From NCBI GenBank assembly GCA_035578175.1, contig JAQMRL010000010.1:28512284-28576283 (forward strand): DNA of 64,000 nucleotides, in the 5' to 3' direction. The number at the start of each line of letters is the position of its first letter. The first letter of the stretch is position 1. Positions 33,326 through 43,305 of this stretch are shown here, in pieces. Under the pieces are notes generated by a model. That model was not told where the DNA came from, made no database searches, and worked only from the letters and a program-made list of their open reading frames with translations. This stretch comes from Catonia carolina. Lineage: Eukaryota > Arthropoda > Insecta > Hemiptera > Achilidae. Made by a program: the position numbers and the translations under genes.

Positions 33326-33722
33326 TGTTGTTTAGGTCATCAGCCGAAAGGCTGGTTTGAACCTGTAAAGGTTTTACTAAGTAAAACGAGGAGTACGGTG
33401 GTTTACCAATGCCTTCCTCACTGAATGGAAAAGTACGCTTATCAGCATGCCGGGCCCTCTGAAAAGCACATATTTTCCACTCTGCAAATGACACCTTCAC
33501 TTCATTCACCACAGAGTCTGGTAGTATAATGAAATTCATTACTTTCAGAGGAGATAACTCTGCTTAGTGCCTTTTACACCTCTACCTCTTATGTTCTTAT
33601 ATGATTCAGTCATTTATTTGGGTGACCATGTGATTAGAAACAGAACTATTTATTTTAGCCCTGCAACGGACAGATTGAGTGTAAATAATTGACACTCCAC
33701 CTGTCTATTATGGGCAGAAATA
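33326..33722 (-). mobile_element. R430 repeat, full-length
   Basis: This is an inverted full copy, from ATTGTTGTTTAGGTCATCAG to CCACCTGTCTATTATGGGCA. It follows directly on the LINE-X A-rich tail, a common landing site. It keeps the shared central frame. Confidence 0.85.
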
Positions 33723-33996
33723 AAATATTATGAACTACGATTAAAACCACTGAGAGACATTTTCACTTCTCTATAACAGTATACAATTTGCATGTTTGCT
33801 TATATTTAATCTCCATATGTCTGATTATAAGTTAAAAGGATGTAGTCAAGTAATGAAAATTAATTCTTTTTGTGTAGTTTTAAATATTTTAGGAATTAAG
33901 ATCTTCCGAAACAGCCTTGAGACTAGTTTATCGTGAGAGTGATTTTCCGTATTAGTAAGCCAAACTGAGGTTAGTTTTCATTTTGCATTAATCACT

Positions 33997-34630
33997 TGTC
34001 ACCGGATGGCGACATTAAGTGGCGAGTTAAACCTTTAATTTGTTTGGTGGCCCTGAAAAGGGCCGTTTAAGCGTTGGTCGTCTTGGAGAGACGTCGGTCG
34101 TAGTCGTCGTGGCGGTCGAGGAGCTAGGCGACACGGCGTGTCGTCGTCCAGCCTAGACGTCATCTTCTTCCCTCGCAGTAGTGCGTCGTTGGCTGCTTCG
34201 TCAGGTCCGGTGGGCGTAAGGCTCGGTCGAGGGATCGCTGTGGGCATCGCTCGCGTCAACGGGCGATGACGATCCGGTCGACGGCTTACGGTGACGGGTC
34301 GGCGAGCGGAAGCATTCTTCTCTCTTGCGGGGTCGTCGATTAGTCGTCGCTGTAGTCCGGCAGCCGTGTGCCGTGGTGGACGTCTTGTCGATGCTGTAGG
34401 AAGTGAAACTCTCTGTGTCTGGATCGGAATTGAATCGCTCGGCTCAGTGCAGCGCTCTTTATATAGTTGCTGAGAGCGCTGTGGTAGAGAGCGGCTACTG
34501 GCTTGGCCTTGATGTCAAAGGCCTCTGTCGGTGCGGAGCCGAAAGGTTTGTCGGTGCGCCGACAAAGGCCGGGAGAACTATTGAAGGCCGGCAACACAGT
34601 AAATGATAATTAGAAGGGGTGGCGGTGACA
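33997..34630 (-). mobile_element. LTR-1 solo LTR with 4-bp target duplication
   Basis: This 634-bp block starts TGTCACC and ends GGTGACA. It is flanked by CACT at 33993-33996 and 34631-34634 and inserted in HEL, which resumes on the other side. It is much more GC-rich than its surroundings. On the minus strand CTATATAAAG (near 34457-34465) precedes the probable transcription start. The 4-bp duplication and TG...CA ends indicate an LTR retrotransposon of the Ty3/gypsy or BEL kind. No internal domain remains, so it is a recombination remnant. Confidence 0.85.
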
Positions 34631-34703
34631 CACTCATGATTAAAATTAGGTTATATTTATTAGTTTTATTTTTGCTTATTTAAAGTCGCATCAACAGCTG
34701 TAT

Positions 34704-34982
34704 TTAAGAATAGAAGAAGTAGAGGTGTAAAATACACTAGTCAAGAGTTATCTCCTCTGAGATAAATGAATTTCATGATACAGCCAGACCCTGTGGTAAG
34801 TGAAGTGAAGGTGTCGTTTCCAAAGTTGAAAACATATGCTTTTCAGAGGGGCTGGTATTCTGATAAGCATACTTTACCACTCAGTGAGGAAACTTATGGT
34901 AAACTACTTACTCCTCGTTTTACTTAGTAAAACCTCTAGAGGTTTAAACCAGCCTTTCGGCTGATGACCTAAACAATACAAC
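34704..34982 (+). mobile_element. R430 repeat, 5'-truncated
   Basis: It runs from AGAATAGAAGAAGTAGAGGT to CGGCTGATGACCTAAACAAT, inserted in the split HEL copy. Confidence 0.8.
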
Positions 34983-35046
34983 AGCTTGATCATTAGCAAA
35001 TACGATGGGTTAAGAAACTGTAATGATGGGTTTTGGCAAGTAATAA

Positions 35047-35132
35047 TTTCCAGACCCTAGCCGGGAATTGAACCCGGAACCTTCGCTTAGAAGGCTAGCG
35101 TGCTATCTCCACTACGTCACGGAGGCGACCAT
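35047..35132 (-). mobile_element. tRNA-like SINE head or tRNA pseudogene
   Basis: The minus strand has an A-box-like GTGACGTAGTGGAGATAGC and a B box (GGTTCAATTCCCGG). The acceptor stem does not pair and no standard anticodon arm forms cleanly. It differs from SN-A, SN-B and SN-C, so it may be a fourth SINE family or a degenerate tRNA. Confidence 0.5.
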
Positions 35133-35338
35133 TTTTCATTTTACGTTGTTTATTAATGTTAGGTTCTATGAGTTATTAATTACATTGGCAAGAGGAAGTC
35201 GTATGAGTGTTTCACATCAGATTTTAATTATTTTGTGTAACATGTTTCGCTCAAAAGGATAAGACGTAAAGGGCGAAATCTTTCCCGATATTTTATTAAA
35301 CAAGTGTTTTATTTATCTTAATAATTATCGATTACAAC

Positions 35339-35528
35339 TTCTTCTTCTTCTTAAAGTTCCATCTCCTATCGGAGGTTGGATATCATAATGGCTATGGTCA
35401 CTTTGCTGGCTGCCACTCTGAATAGTTGCAATGAACTACAGTTGAACCATTCTCTAAGATTCCGCAGCCAGGAGATGCGTCTTCTTCCTACGCCTCTTCT
35501 TCCTCGGATCCTTCCCTGCATAACAACT
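35339..35528 (-). mobile_element. RTE-type LINE 3' fragment
   Basis: On the minus strand it codes GRRRISWLRNLREWF, FRVAASKVTIAIMISNL and ends in a (GAA)n tail (TTCTTCTTCTTC on plus, from 35339). It belongs to the same lineage as 774-1390 but is diverged. It is 5'-truncated. Confidence 0.85.
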
Positions 35529-35652
35529 GCAAAACAATTTTGTACCCAAGCTAAACGAAAACTAGAGGACATGTTCTTTGGAAACGAGGATCCAGATGAA
35601 CCTATCACATTATGAGGCTGGTGTTGATATACCATTTTATTTTATTATATTT

Positions 35653-36602
35653 TTACTTTCTCTTGCCTATATAAATATAGGCCTATAGGAAGGAAAGTAT
35701 TGTTTTCATGTCGATTTTTCGAAATCGAGTTTTCACCGGATCTATACGTTTTCAGACCCCCTGAACCCAAAAAACATGTTTTTAGCGATTGGTCTGTGTG
35801 TCTGTGTGTCTGTGTGTGTGTATACAAAATATCTCAAGAACGGAACATCGTACGAACTTGAAACTTGAAACTTAAGTTACATACCACTACCGGACCCGAC
35901 ACGAACATTTTCATCAAAATCGGTCAACCGGAAGTAGTAGTTTATTCGTGTAATTTTTCACTTTTTTGTGATTTTCTCAAAAACTGGTCCTACGATTTTT
36001 TTTAAAATCGCCTGGTTTACTAAATTATTTATTCTCTACAAGATAGGGTAGGCGTCATGTGTGCTGAAATTCTTGGTGAGGCTTGTTTTCACGTAAAAAC
36101 ATTTTCTTTTTAAGATTGCGGCTTTAATATGCATTTTAGCGCAAAAGTTATATGATAAAAGTTGTAGAGAATTTAAAATTCTACAACTTTTATTTTAAAC
36201 ATTTTTTTGTAAAACGCTTAGTTTAGCGGTAATTAGCGATTTTCTGATTTTTTTTCTCACGAAAACGTGTGAAAAATTTATTTTTTTTCAGATTTCGGCC
36301 TTAGGATGGATTTTATGAAAAAAGTGTTTAAAATAGAATTGATAGAAAATTAAAAGATCTACAACTTTTATTTAGAGCATTTTTCTCTACAGAGCCTAGT
36401 TTAGAGAGAAAGAGTGATTTTCCGTATTTCTAAGCCAAACTGAGGTTGATTTTTATTTTGCGTCTTTCACTCATGATTAAAATTAGGTTATGTTTATTAA
36501 GGTTAGTTTTTTGTTTATTTCTAATGTTTTATTACTAATATTAGGTTTATTGTTAATTATTTATATTGGCAAGAGAAAGTTGTGCGAGTGTTTCACACCA
36601 GA
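35653..36602 (-). mobile_element. HEL family, the most complete copy
   Basis: This 950-bp reference copy has the hairpin at 35654-35699, a (TG)n tract at about 35794-35820, the CCACTACCGGACCCGACACG block, the TCTACAAGATAGGGTAGGCG block and the sub-terminal GGCAAGAGAAAGT. It terminates in ...TTTCACACCAGA (reverse complement TCTGGTGTGAAA). It has no coding capacity and is parasitic on an unknown replicase. Confidence 0.8.
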
Positions 36603-36639
36603 TTTTTTTTGTTTATTTAAGTTCGTATCAACAGCGACG

Positions 36640-37115
36640 AAAATACACGTAACAACTTTCCGTGTCAAATACCAGGGACAACTTTAAATTTAATCCGTAA
36701 AAATTCTAATACTGAACTGTTATAAAATGATAAAGTTGTAAAAATTTTTATGTTCAGTTAATAAAAATAAAACGAATGATAATATCATATAAATTTTAGT
36801 AGAACTTTAATAAAAAGAGGACCACCCGTGAGTAACGAATTAGTAGTCATATTTTATTTCTTCCTAACGCTTGAATATTATTTTACATAATTTTATCGGA
36901 ATTATCTATGTTTCTATTGTTTATTGATTTTTTTTTTAATGAATCACAAATTGTAAATTTTTATATTTTTGATTTAAGAAATAAATTTCGGGTTGAACAC
37001 ATCTGGCGGGGTCTAAATTATAAATAATAAAAGGATTACTAGTGATCGACATTTGGGATTTCCAGTTCCATCAGATTATATACCTGCTGACTTGGCCACC
37101 GCTACATGGTTTAAA
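36640..37115. other. No gene recognised
   Basis: AT-rich spacer. A short fragment at 36604-36635 resembles an inverted SN-A type 1 tail (TTTAAGTTCGTATCAACAG). Confidence 0.4.
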
Positions 37116-37172
37116 AGCGGCAGACATGGTACTTGCCTTATCTTGTAGAGCATAAAAATTGTACTATATGAG

Positions 37173-37590
37173 TGTCACGGTCGCCCCCTTTGATTAGGTA
37201 CTATGCTGCCGGCTATCAATGCTTCCGATGTAGCGACAGAGGGAGCCGCCAGTAGTTCCGACAGGGGTGGTAGGCCCTTTGGCGGCGTACCGACAAACCC
37301 TTCTACTGCGTACCGACAGAGGCCTTTGTCATCAAGGCCATACCAATAACCGCCCTCTACCACAGTGCTCTCTGCAACTATATAAAGAGCGCTACACTGA
37401 GCCGAGAGGATTCAATTCAAATCCAGACAGCATTGACAAGACATCCACCATCGGCACACGGCTACCGGACTCCAGCGAAGACTAATCGACGACTCCGCAA
37501 TAGAGAAGATTATGCTTCCGCTCGTCGAAACGTCACCGTAAGCCGTCGACCGGATCGTCATCGCCCGCTGACGTGAGCGATGCCCACCGT
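37173..37590 (+). mobile_element. LTR-1 fragment, 3'-truncated
   Basis: It begins TGTCACGGTCGCCCCCTTTG and aligns with the reverse complement of 33997-34630, including CTATATAAAGAGCGCT (TATA at about 37379) and GACGACTCCGCAATAGAGA. Similarity stops at GCGATGCCCACC near 37590, where an inverted REP-T piece begins. It interrupts a HEL copy (about 37118-37168 and 37722-37983). Confidence 0.8.
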
Positions 37591-37593
37591 GCC

Positions 37594-37710
37594 ATTGCAC
37601 GGTAGTAAAATATATAGTGTCTCACTGCTGAGGTTAGCAGCACTGCCAGATTTCTCTTCCCTTCCTCACAGCCCATTGTGCGTAAAAGGCATTCGCGTGA
37701 GTCACTACCT
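37594..37710 (-). repeat. REP-T fragment
   Basis: This is the inverted match to 26463-26580: GCACGGTAGTAAAATATA, GGTTAGCAGCACTGCCAGAT, CCTCACAGCCCATTGTGCGT. Confidence 0.7.
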
Positions 37711-37721
37711 ATACTTTCGGT

Positions 37722-37983
37722 AGACAGATTTTTATGAAAATGTTCTTGTCCGGTCCCCTTGCGGTCTTAACTTAATTTCCAGGTTTCAACTTCGTACGAT
37801 ATTCCGTTCTTGAGATGTTTTGTTTACACACACAGAGATACACGGGCCATTCGGTATAAACATGGATTTTTTTCGGTTCAAGAGGCCAGTAAACGTGTAT
37901 ATCCGGTGAAAACTCGTTTTCGAAAAAATCGACATGAAAACAATACTTTCCTTCCCTATAATCATATAGGGCAAGAGAAAATA
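37722..37983 (+). mobile_element. HEL fragment, hairpin side
   Basis: It runs from TTTTATGAAAATGTTCTTGT through CACACACAGAGATACACG to a degenerate terminal hairpin (ACTTTCCTTCCCTATA, then TATAGGGCAAGAGAAAAT). Confidence 0.75.
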
Positions 37984-38674
37984 AACAGTTCAATAAGAAC
38001 TATGTTAGAAAAACCAACAGAAAGCAAAAATAAAAGAGGCCATCGAGGAATAAAGGTACAGATAATTTAATAGGGGTACGAGCTATTAGGTAATTAATCA
38101 GCATGATAGTTATACAGAAACCTTTAATCCAGTCGATTCTCTCATTTTCCTGATTTAAAATTTTATGTAACTGAAAAATCTAGAAATAAATTTAAGAATC
38201 AGAAACTGATGGAGTTCTTTTTGCAGGTAAGAAAATAAAGTCAATTGATTACATTACACATATTCTTGCAGTCAAGGATAAATCTATAAAAATACCTTTA
38301 AAATACATTGAAATTTAATTACATTATTTGTTTTAAAAATAGTAATTAATTTTTAATAATAAATTAACAAGGATGTAATTAATAATAGGCCTTCTACAGA
38401 AATGGCAATGCATTGATTCGTGAAATTTCTTTTGAGGGTTTAATATTTTATACACAGTATTTAAGTTCATTATTTAAAATTTTTAAACTTCAAATTTTAG
38501 GATATTGGTAACCTCAGATCATTCAATTTAGTGGCAAAACTCCACAGTATTGCAGCGTTCATCCGGTTAGATTTGACCTCGTTACGAAACACAATTTATA
38601 TCTGGCGTTACCTACAGACTTACCAACTACTACGCTCTAAGAGAATTTCAACCACTTGAAAATGTCGTTGTTAA
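37984..38674. other. No gene recognised
   Basis: AT-rich DNA without family match or coding signal. Confidence 0.45.
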
Positions 38675-38678
38675 ATAC

Positions 38679-39226
38679 TGTGACAAAATCGAAAAGATGG
38701 TTCGCGAAGGTTCCAGAATTTCATTCATGAAATGGTACAGAGTAGATAAAATAGTAAGAAAGGAATAATAAGACAAAAATAACAATAACACAATAGCAAC
38801 AATAATTGACATTAGGACTGCGCGCTATTGTATAGGATAAAAGGTCGGGTATTGTTTGTTGTACAACTGTTATGAAAGGGACTCGTAACGACTTTTATTC
38901 TATTTACAAAAAGACCTATTGTTGACTTGTATACAACGGATTTTTCTAGCACTCATTATAAAGGGTTATTTCTTTGTACTCTGCTTTTTCTGGAATGATC
39001 TTTGTGAATGAGGATATAAAGAGACCCCCGAGCGCGGTCCAGTGAGTAGTATTCGTTTGATCTTCGACGAGCGATTATCGGGGTGTTATACAGGTTAACT
39101 ATTCCGAGCATTGTGTTGGTCAACGACTGTTATACCGTCTTTGTGTGCGTGTGTGTATTGTGTAAAGTTAATGTGCAGTTTTTGTTGTTGTTTAAGTTAA
39201 AGTTAATGTGAATTCAATTTCTGTGT

Positions 39227-39276
<50 letters not shown>

Positions 39277-39647
39277 TTAACGTCCGACTGTTCTGCAATT
39301 ACTGCTAATGCAGACGGTGAAGGATGAAATTATATTTTGTAACGTATGAAAAAATGCCGTGCCTGAATGGGATTCGAACCCAAGACCGCATGATGAGAGG
39401 CGAGCACGTGTGTTTTGTATGTTTGTGTAGTCTTATAAAAGTGATTGTATAGTAAGTAGTGCTAAGTAAGTTATTAGGTTATTTATTAGTAAATTATTAA
39501 GTTATTTATTGCAATAAGTAATTTTAATTAGTTTATTATTTATTTTGTAAACCTTTAAGTGTAATAAATATTTGTAATTGTAAACTTTAGTGTATTAATT
39601 ATATAATTACCTAGATCCCGAAACGGACCTTAGCAATAAGTGTCACA
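38679..39647 (+). mobile_element. LTR-2 solo LTR with 4-bp target duplication
   Basis: It starts TGTGACAAAATC and ends AATAAGTGTCACA, flanked by ATAC at 38675-38678 and 39648-39651. A core promoter is visible: GGATATAAAGAGAC at about 39013 followed by a CAGTGAGTAGTATTCG initiator near 39041. Near the 3' end, AATAAATATTTGTAATTG looks like a polyadenylation region. It contains an SN-A insertion (39234-39408), so the LTR proper is about 780 bp. Its partner is 53005-53986. No gag or pol is present. Confidence 0.88.
39234..39408 (-). mobile_element. SN-A SINE inserted in the LTR, 12-bp target duplication
   Basis: An inverted, 5'-truncated SN-A (tail type 2) begins with 41 consecutive T (39234-39274). 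It is flanked by TGTGTTTTGTAT at 39222-39233 and 39409-39420. The very long homopolymer suggests a young insertion. Confidence 0.9.
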
Positions 39648-39651
39648 ATAC

Positions 39652-40810
39652 TTTATAGCACCTAAATCTGATACAGAGGAAAATTGGGAGGTACAAATAA
39701 TATTTCTTGTGTAGGTACTTACTGAAATCTTACTGGGGATAGGGAAAATAATACAATGAGGCAAAGCCCCGTATGTCCAAATACGACTAATACCTATGGA
39801 AGGTTTCCTGGCTCTGTTTCAGGTACAGAACAGCAAACAATAGAATGTTGGCTTAAAAACTGTTAAATGATTCACCGGTTAGACTTTATGACTTATAAAT
39901 TACTAAGACAAACCTTTACTCCATGCAATATATACCTACTTTTTTAAAAAAAATTACATTCAGGTGATTCCGGAGGAAGGACAGGACATGTCAAGAACTT
40001 ATAAGTTACCTAATCAGGCTCTGCAAGCTTATTACAACAGTAAGTGGTGTAATCTAATATTCACCCAGTAATAAACATCTTCTCGTTTGTAGTTTCTCTT
40101 AAGACTTAAGATAACCAATATAGAAAGCAGAAAATTAAATAAGTAGTAACATCTTTTTACTTCTTAAACCTTACAGTTTGAACAATGAATTCAATCATTT
40201 GGAACGTAACGAATAACTTAACTTCTAAATAATTTAGTTTATAAAATTTTATAATTTTCATTTTATTGATAGATTGTACTGTCTCTTAAGTTATGCCTTT
40301 GACATTTTAAATTACTGTTACGAATCATTGCTACTCAAATATACGATATTTAAAAAAATTGCTAATGACAATAAAACAATGACGAAATCCTTTCATAATC
40401 TAGGCTTCTTCTCTAATGTACTTCGAGCATGACTTAAAATAAATATTATTCGTCAATAATTAATTTAATATTAATATATGATAATGGTGCGTAACAGAAT
40501 TTAACTGGTAAAACATAATTTTAAACATGAACCTTCAGTAATGCAGTTATAAAGAATATACCTGTATAAACAAGTTGACTTTTACCAATTTAGGGGAAAC
40601 TTTTACAATTAATTACTTATTTGTATTACAGCATTTCGAAATATTCTATAAAATATAAAATAATATTTATAAGATCGGTCGTTTGGGAAAAAAATAATAA
40701 CTTTCATAGTAATTCCATAGCGTATAGAATGGTAATACGCTATGGTAATTTTGTAAGACTTAGTATGCTTGTTATTTATATAGTACTATTTTGGACTCTC
40801 GAGAACCAAT
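39652..40810. other. No gene recognised
   Basis: AT-rich DNA upstream of the tRNA-Arg gene. No repeat family recognised. Confidence 0.45.
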
Positions 40811-40883
40811 GGCCCTGTGGCGCAACGGATAACGCGTCTGACTACGGATCAGAAGATTCCAGGTTCGAATCCTGGCAGGGTCG
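40811..40883 (+). tRNA. tRNA-Arg, anticodon ACG
   Basis: The sequence is 73 nt and folds into a full cloverleaf. The acceptor GGCCCTG/CAGGGTC has one G-U pair. The anticodon stem TCTGA/TCAGA encloses CTACGGA, with anticodon ACG at 40844-40846. A box GGCGCAACGGAT and B box GGTTCGAATCC are present. A T-run (about 40889-40894) terminates RNA polymerase III. ACG is read as ICG after deamination and decodes CGU/CGC/CGA. No intron. Confidence 0.97.
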
Positions 40884-41388
40884 CACTATTTTTTTACTCG
40901 TTTTATTTTTTTAGCATAATGACTATAAATTATTTTTTCATTCGAAATCGAAACTTTTGTTTTCTTTCTTAGAAAAATTTTAGTTAGAGGATAAGATCGG
41001 TATCCTGTTGTAATCTCGATACCGAGAATTCCGTTTGAACTTAACAATATCGTTTGCACAAGCTGAAAACATATATTAGGGTGGAGTTTTATTTGAATTT
41101 CTATTCACAGAAAACGTTGCAACTAGTTCTGAAATAAAACAACGGCTTAACAATATTACTAACAACCCAAGTAGATAAATAGATCTCTCAATATTCATTG
41201 ACATAGATTTTGTAATATTTAGAAAAACATCTTGAATATTCTGTACAGAATTATTAGTCCAATAACTGAACCGACTTTGATGAAATTATAAAAGAAAATG
41301 TAAATTTTCTTCTAAACTAACCGTGTTGCGGTTGAACGGAAAGATGTTAAAGGGGAATCGTGGCATGTTCTTTACCGTAGGTTATTTA
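40884..41388. other. No gene recognised
   Basis: AT-rich spacer between the tRNA gene and the Tc1/mariner relic. Confidence 0.45.
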
Positions 41389-41390
41389 TA

Positions 41391-42023
41391 ACGGGTGGCG
41401 CACATAAAAGTACCCCGTAAATAAAGTGCAACACAATTGAAATGAAATCTGTTTGTTTACAAATACCAATAATTTTTTTTAATTATTTTTATTTTATCCA
41501 ATAGACTAATATTGATACGTTATTACACGATATGTTGAAAGTGATCACCGTCAGCTTGTACAGATAAGATAGCGCGGCGTAGTATATTCTGAAATACAGA
41601 CGGGAGTTCAGCAGCTGTAATGGTGCGTATGACGTTCGTGATCGAGATCTTTAGGTTTTCAATGGATTTTGGATTGCTGGCGTATACTTTATTCTTTAAA
41701 TTTCCCCATAAGTAGTAATCACAAGGAGACAAATCCGGTGATCGCGGTGGCCATAAGCCTAAAGAGATAGTCCTCTCATTGGTAAAAACACTACGCACAC
41801 GAGCCAGTGATCTGCGAGATGTGTGACAAAGTCCCCCGTCTTGTTGGAAAAAAGAATATGTAATTTCGTGAGGTGCTAATTGATTAATAAATTGACCAAA
41901 AATCTGGTTAAACATGCAGGTTGTATACTGGAAGGGGAAAATGGGGGGAATTTTCCTTGACTCTGCATAAACATTACACAATCTCGGCTAAGTTTTGGGG
42001 CTACTTTTATGTGCGCCACCCGT
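41391..42023 (-). mobile_element. Tc1/mariner-superfamily element, internally deleted
   Basis: Terminal inverted repeats ACGGGTGGCGCACATAAAAG at both ends extend to about 28 bp with one mismatch. TA precedes the left end (41389-41390). The expected right-hand TA is mutated. At 633 bp it lacks the N-terminal half of the transposase. Confidence 0.88.
41523..41981 (-). pseudogene. Transposase C-terminal half, Tc1/mariner superfamily
   Basis: The minus frame contains FQQDGGLCHTSRRSLARVR (second catalytic Asp) and RSPDLSPCDYYLWGNLKNKV (third Asp), separated by 39 residues, then ENLKISITNVIRTI, and ends before TAA. Related elements usually have slightly longer spacing, so a small deletion in the linker is possible. 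The first catalytic Asp and the DNA-binding region are deleted. The open frame of 152 codons suggests a moderately young element. Confidence 0.85.
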
Positions 42024-42711
42024 TGTATTTACGTTAAATTCAGTTGAACGATGAAATTTTGGAAAACTGATTTTTAACTTTGATAAAAATTAAATTGATG
42101 TATATTCGATGAAAAACCGTACAAAATTATTTAAAAATATTTTTTTAACACTATTATGCTAAATTTTAATATTACCTCGTAGTTCTGGATATTTCGTGAT
42201 AAATTAGTGGTCAGTAGTTTATTTAAACCAACAATTGTAAAATAATGTCAGTTTTGTGAAGACAGAATAATATTTTCAAGCTACAAACCGGTGATTTTTA
42301 TAAATATTTCAGCAGTTATGTGATTGAATTGGTCAGCATTAGAACACTAGATACTTTATTATTTTTATTAAAATAAGAATTGAAATTACAATTTTTAAAA
42401 ACGATTACTTTCAATGTGTGTAAATTTGATGATTATCTGGACTGTTGTTGTTATCTGGACTGTCGATTTATTATTATCTGGCAATGTTACAAACAGATGA
42501 AATTGTACTGTGTTTAGTACTATTGTACACGCTTCGACTGGTGGCTAATGTTGGAACTACAATTTAATAAATCATAAAAATCAATTTATTTAAAGTTTTA
42601 GGTTATAATTACAATATATTTGTTTTAACATTTTAATAAAATATAGTTAAAAATGTTATGTGTAAGAAAATTACATGTATGTAGAGTAATTGAAGAGATA
42701 TTTTAGTTTAA
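42024..42711. other. No gene recognised
   Basis: AT-rich DNA with short ATCTGGACTGT repeats near 42435-42465. Confidence 0.45.
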
Positions 42712-42713
42712 TG

Positions 42714-42740
42714 TTGAAACTTCTCAAAAGCTAAGTGGAC
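42714..42740 (+). promoter_or_regulatory. Possible proximal sequence element of the U1 locus
   Basis: A block around GAAACTTCTCAAAAGCTAAG lies 40-66 bases before the RNA start, where insect snRNA genes carry their PSEA. The match is by position and general look only. Confidence 0.3.
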
Positions 42741-42779
42741 ACCATTTTGGTAGTGTGATGTACAGAAGGAAATGAATTC

Positions 42780-42941
42780 ATACTTACCTGGCGTGGAGGT
42801 TACCGTGATCAATAAGGCGGTTCCTCCAGGGTGAGGCCTTACCATTGCACTTCGGTTTGGCTGAACCCTGCGAATATCCCTAATGTGGATATGTCGGGCG
42901 CACAATTTTTGGTAGTCGGGACTGCGTTCGCGCTGTCCCGA
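42780..42941 (+). ncRNA. U1 snRNA, variant or pseudogene
   Basis: U1 pairs with 5' splice sites in the spliceosome. The 162-nt sequence starts ATACTTACCTG (the splice-site-pairing 5' end) and keeps the stem-loop II loop ATTGCAC for U1A (42844-42850), the CTAATGTGGATA region and an AATTTTTGG Sm site (42904-42912). The terminal stem-loop IV pairs CGGGACTGCG with CGCTGTCCCG. Canonical U1 is about 164 nt. The stem-loop I loop reads GATCAATAAG instead of the usual GATCACGAAG bound by U1-70K, and one base is missing in GGTTAACC (here GGTTACC). It may be a variant copy or an inactive one. Confidence 0.85.
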
Positions 42942-43297
42942 AATGATTTAATCAATGATAGTTATTTACATTTCTTCAATGGATTTGCCTGCTTACAGTG
43001 GTTGATATATCATCATTGTTAACTATGATTTAGTCCTTGAATTCATAGTCAATAGGAGTGAATCTAGTGAACATTAAACTTAAATGATGAGCACAATGTT
43101 TACATCAGTGTACACTAAGTTGAAATCCTAGGAGCATTTACAGAATACTCAAAAATTTGAAAATAACATTACTGTATGAACATGATTCTGGGCATTAGTC
43201 AGCAACTGCACAACTTTTTTTTTTAATTGGTTTACTATGGTCGCATCAACATTCTAAGTTTTTAGCGACCCCATTACATAAAAAACAAATTACATAA
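42942..43297. other. No gene recognised
   Basis: AT-rich. 43213-43290 weakly resembles the SN-A type 1 tail in reverse (TGGTCGCATCAACATTCTAA). Confidence 0.4.
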
Positions 43298-43305
43298 CTA
43301 ACAGT

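Larger units (their letters stand above)
33890..35214 (-). mobile_element. HEL copy split by three later insertions
   Basis: HEL segments at about 33890-33996, 34631-34665 and 35145-35214 join up into the order of the intact copy at 35653-36602 (for example CCAAACTGAGGTTAGTTTTC, CACTCATGATTAAAATTAGG, GGCAAGAGGAAGTCGTATGA). They are separated by a solo LTR (33997-34630), an R430 copy (34704-34982) and a tRNA-like SINE (35047-35132). HEL is therefore the oldest layer here. Confidence 0.75.

Noticed and set aside
33997..34630. GC-rich open frames (34035-34259, 34291-34606) as genes
   Set aside because: They lie entirely within the solo LTR, which has TG...CA ends and a 4-bp target duplication, and they are not conserved in the second copy at 37173.
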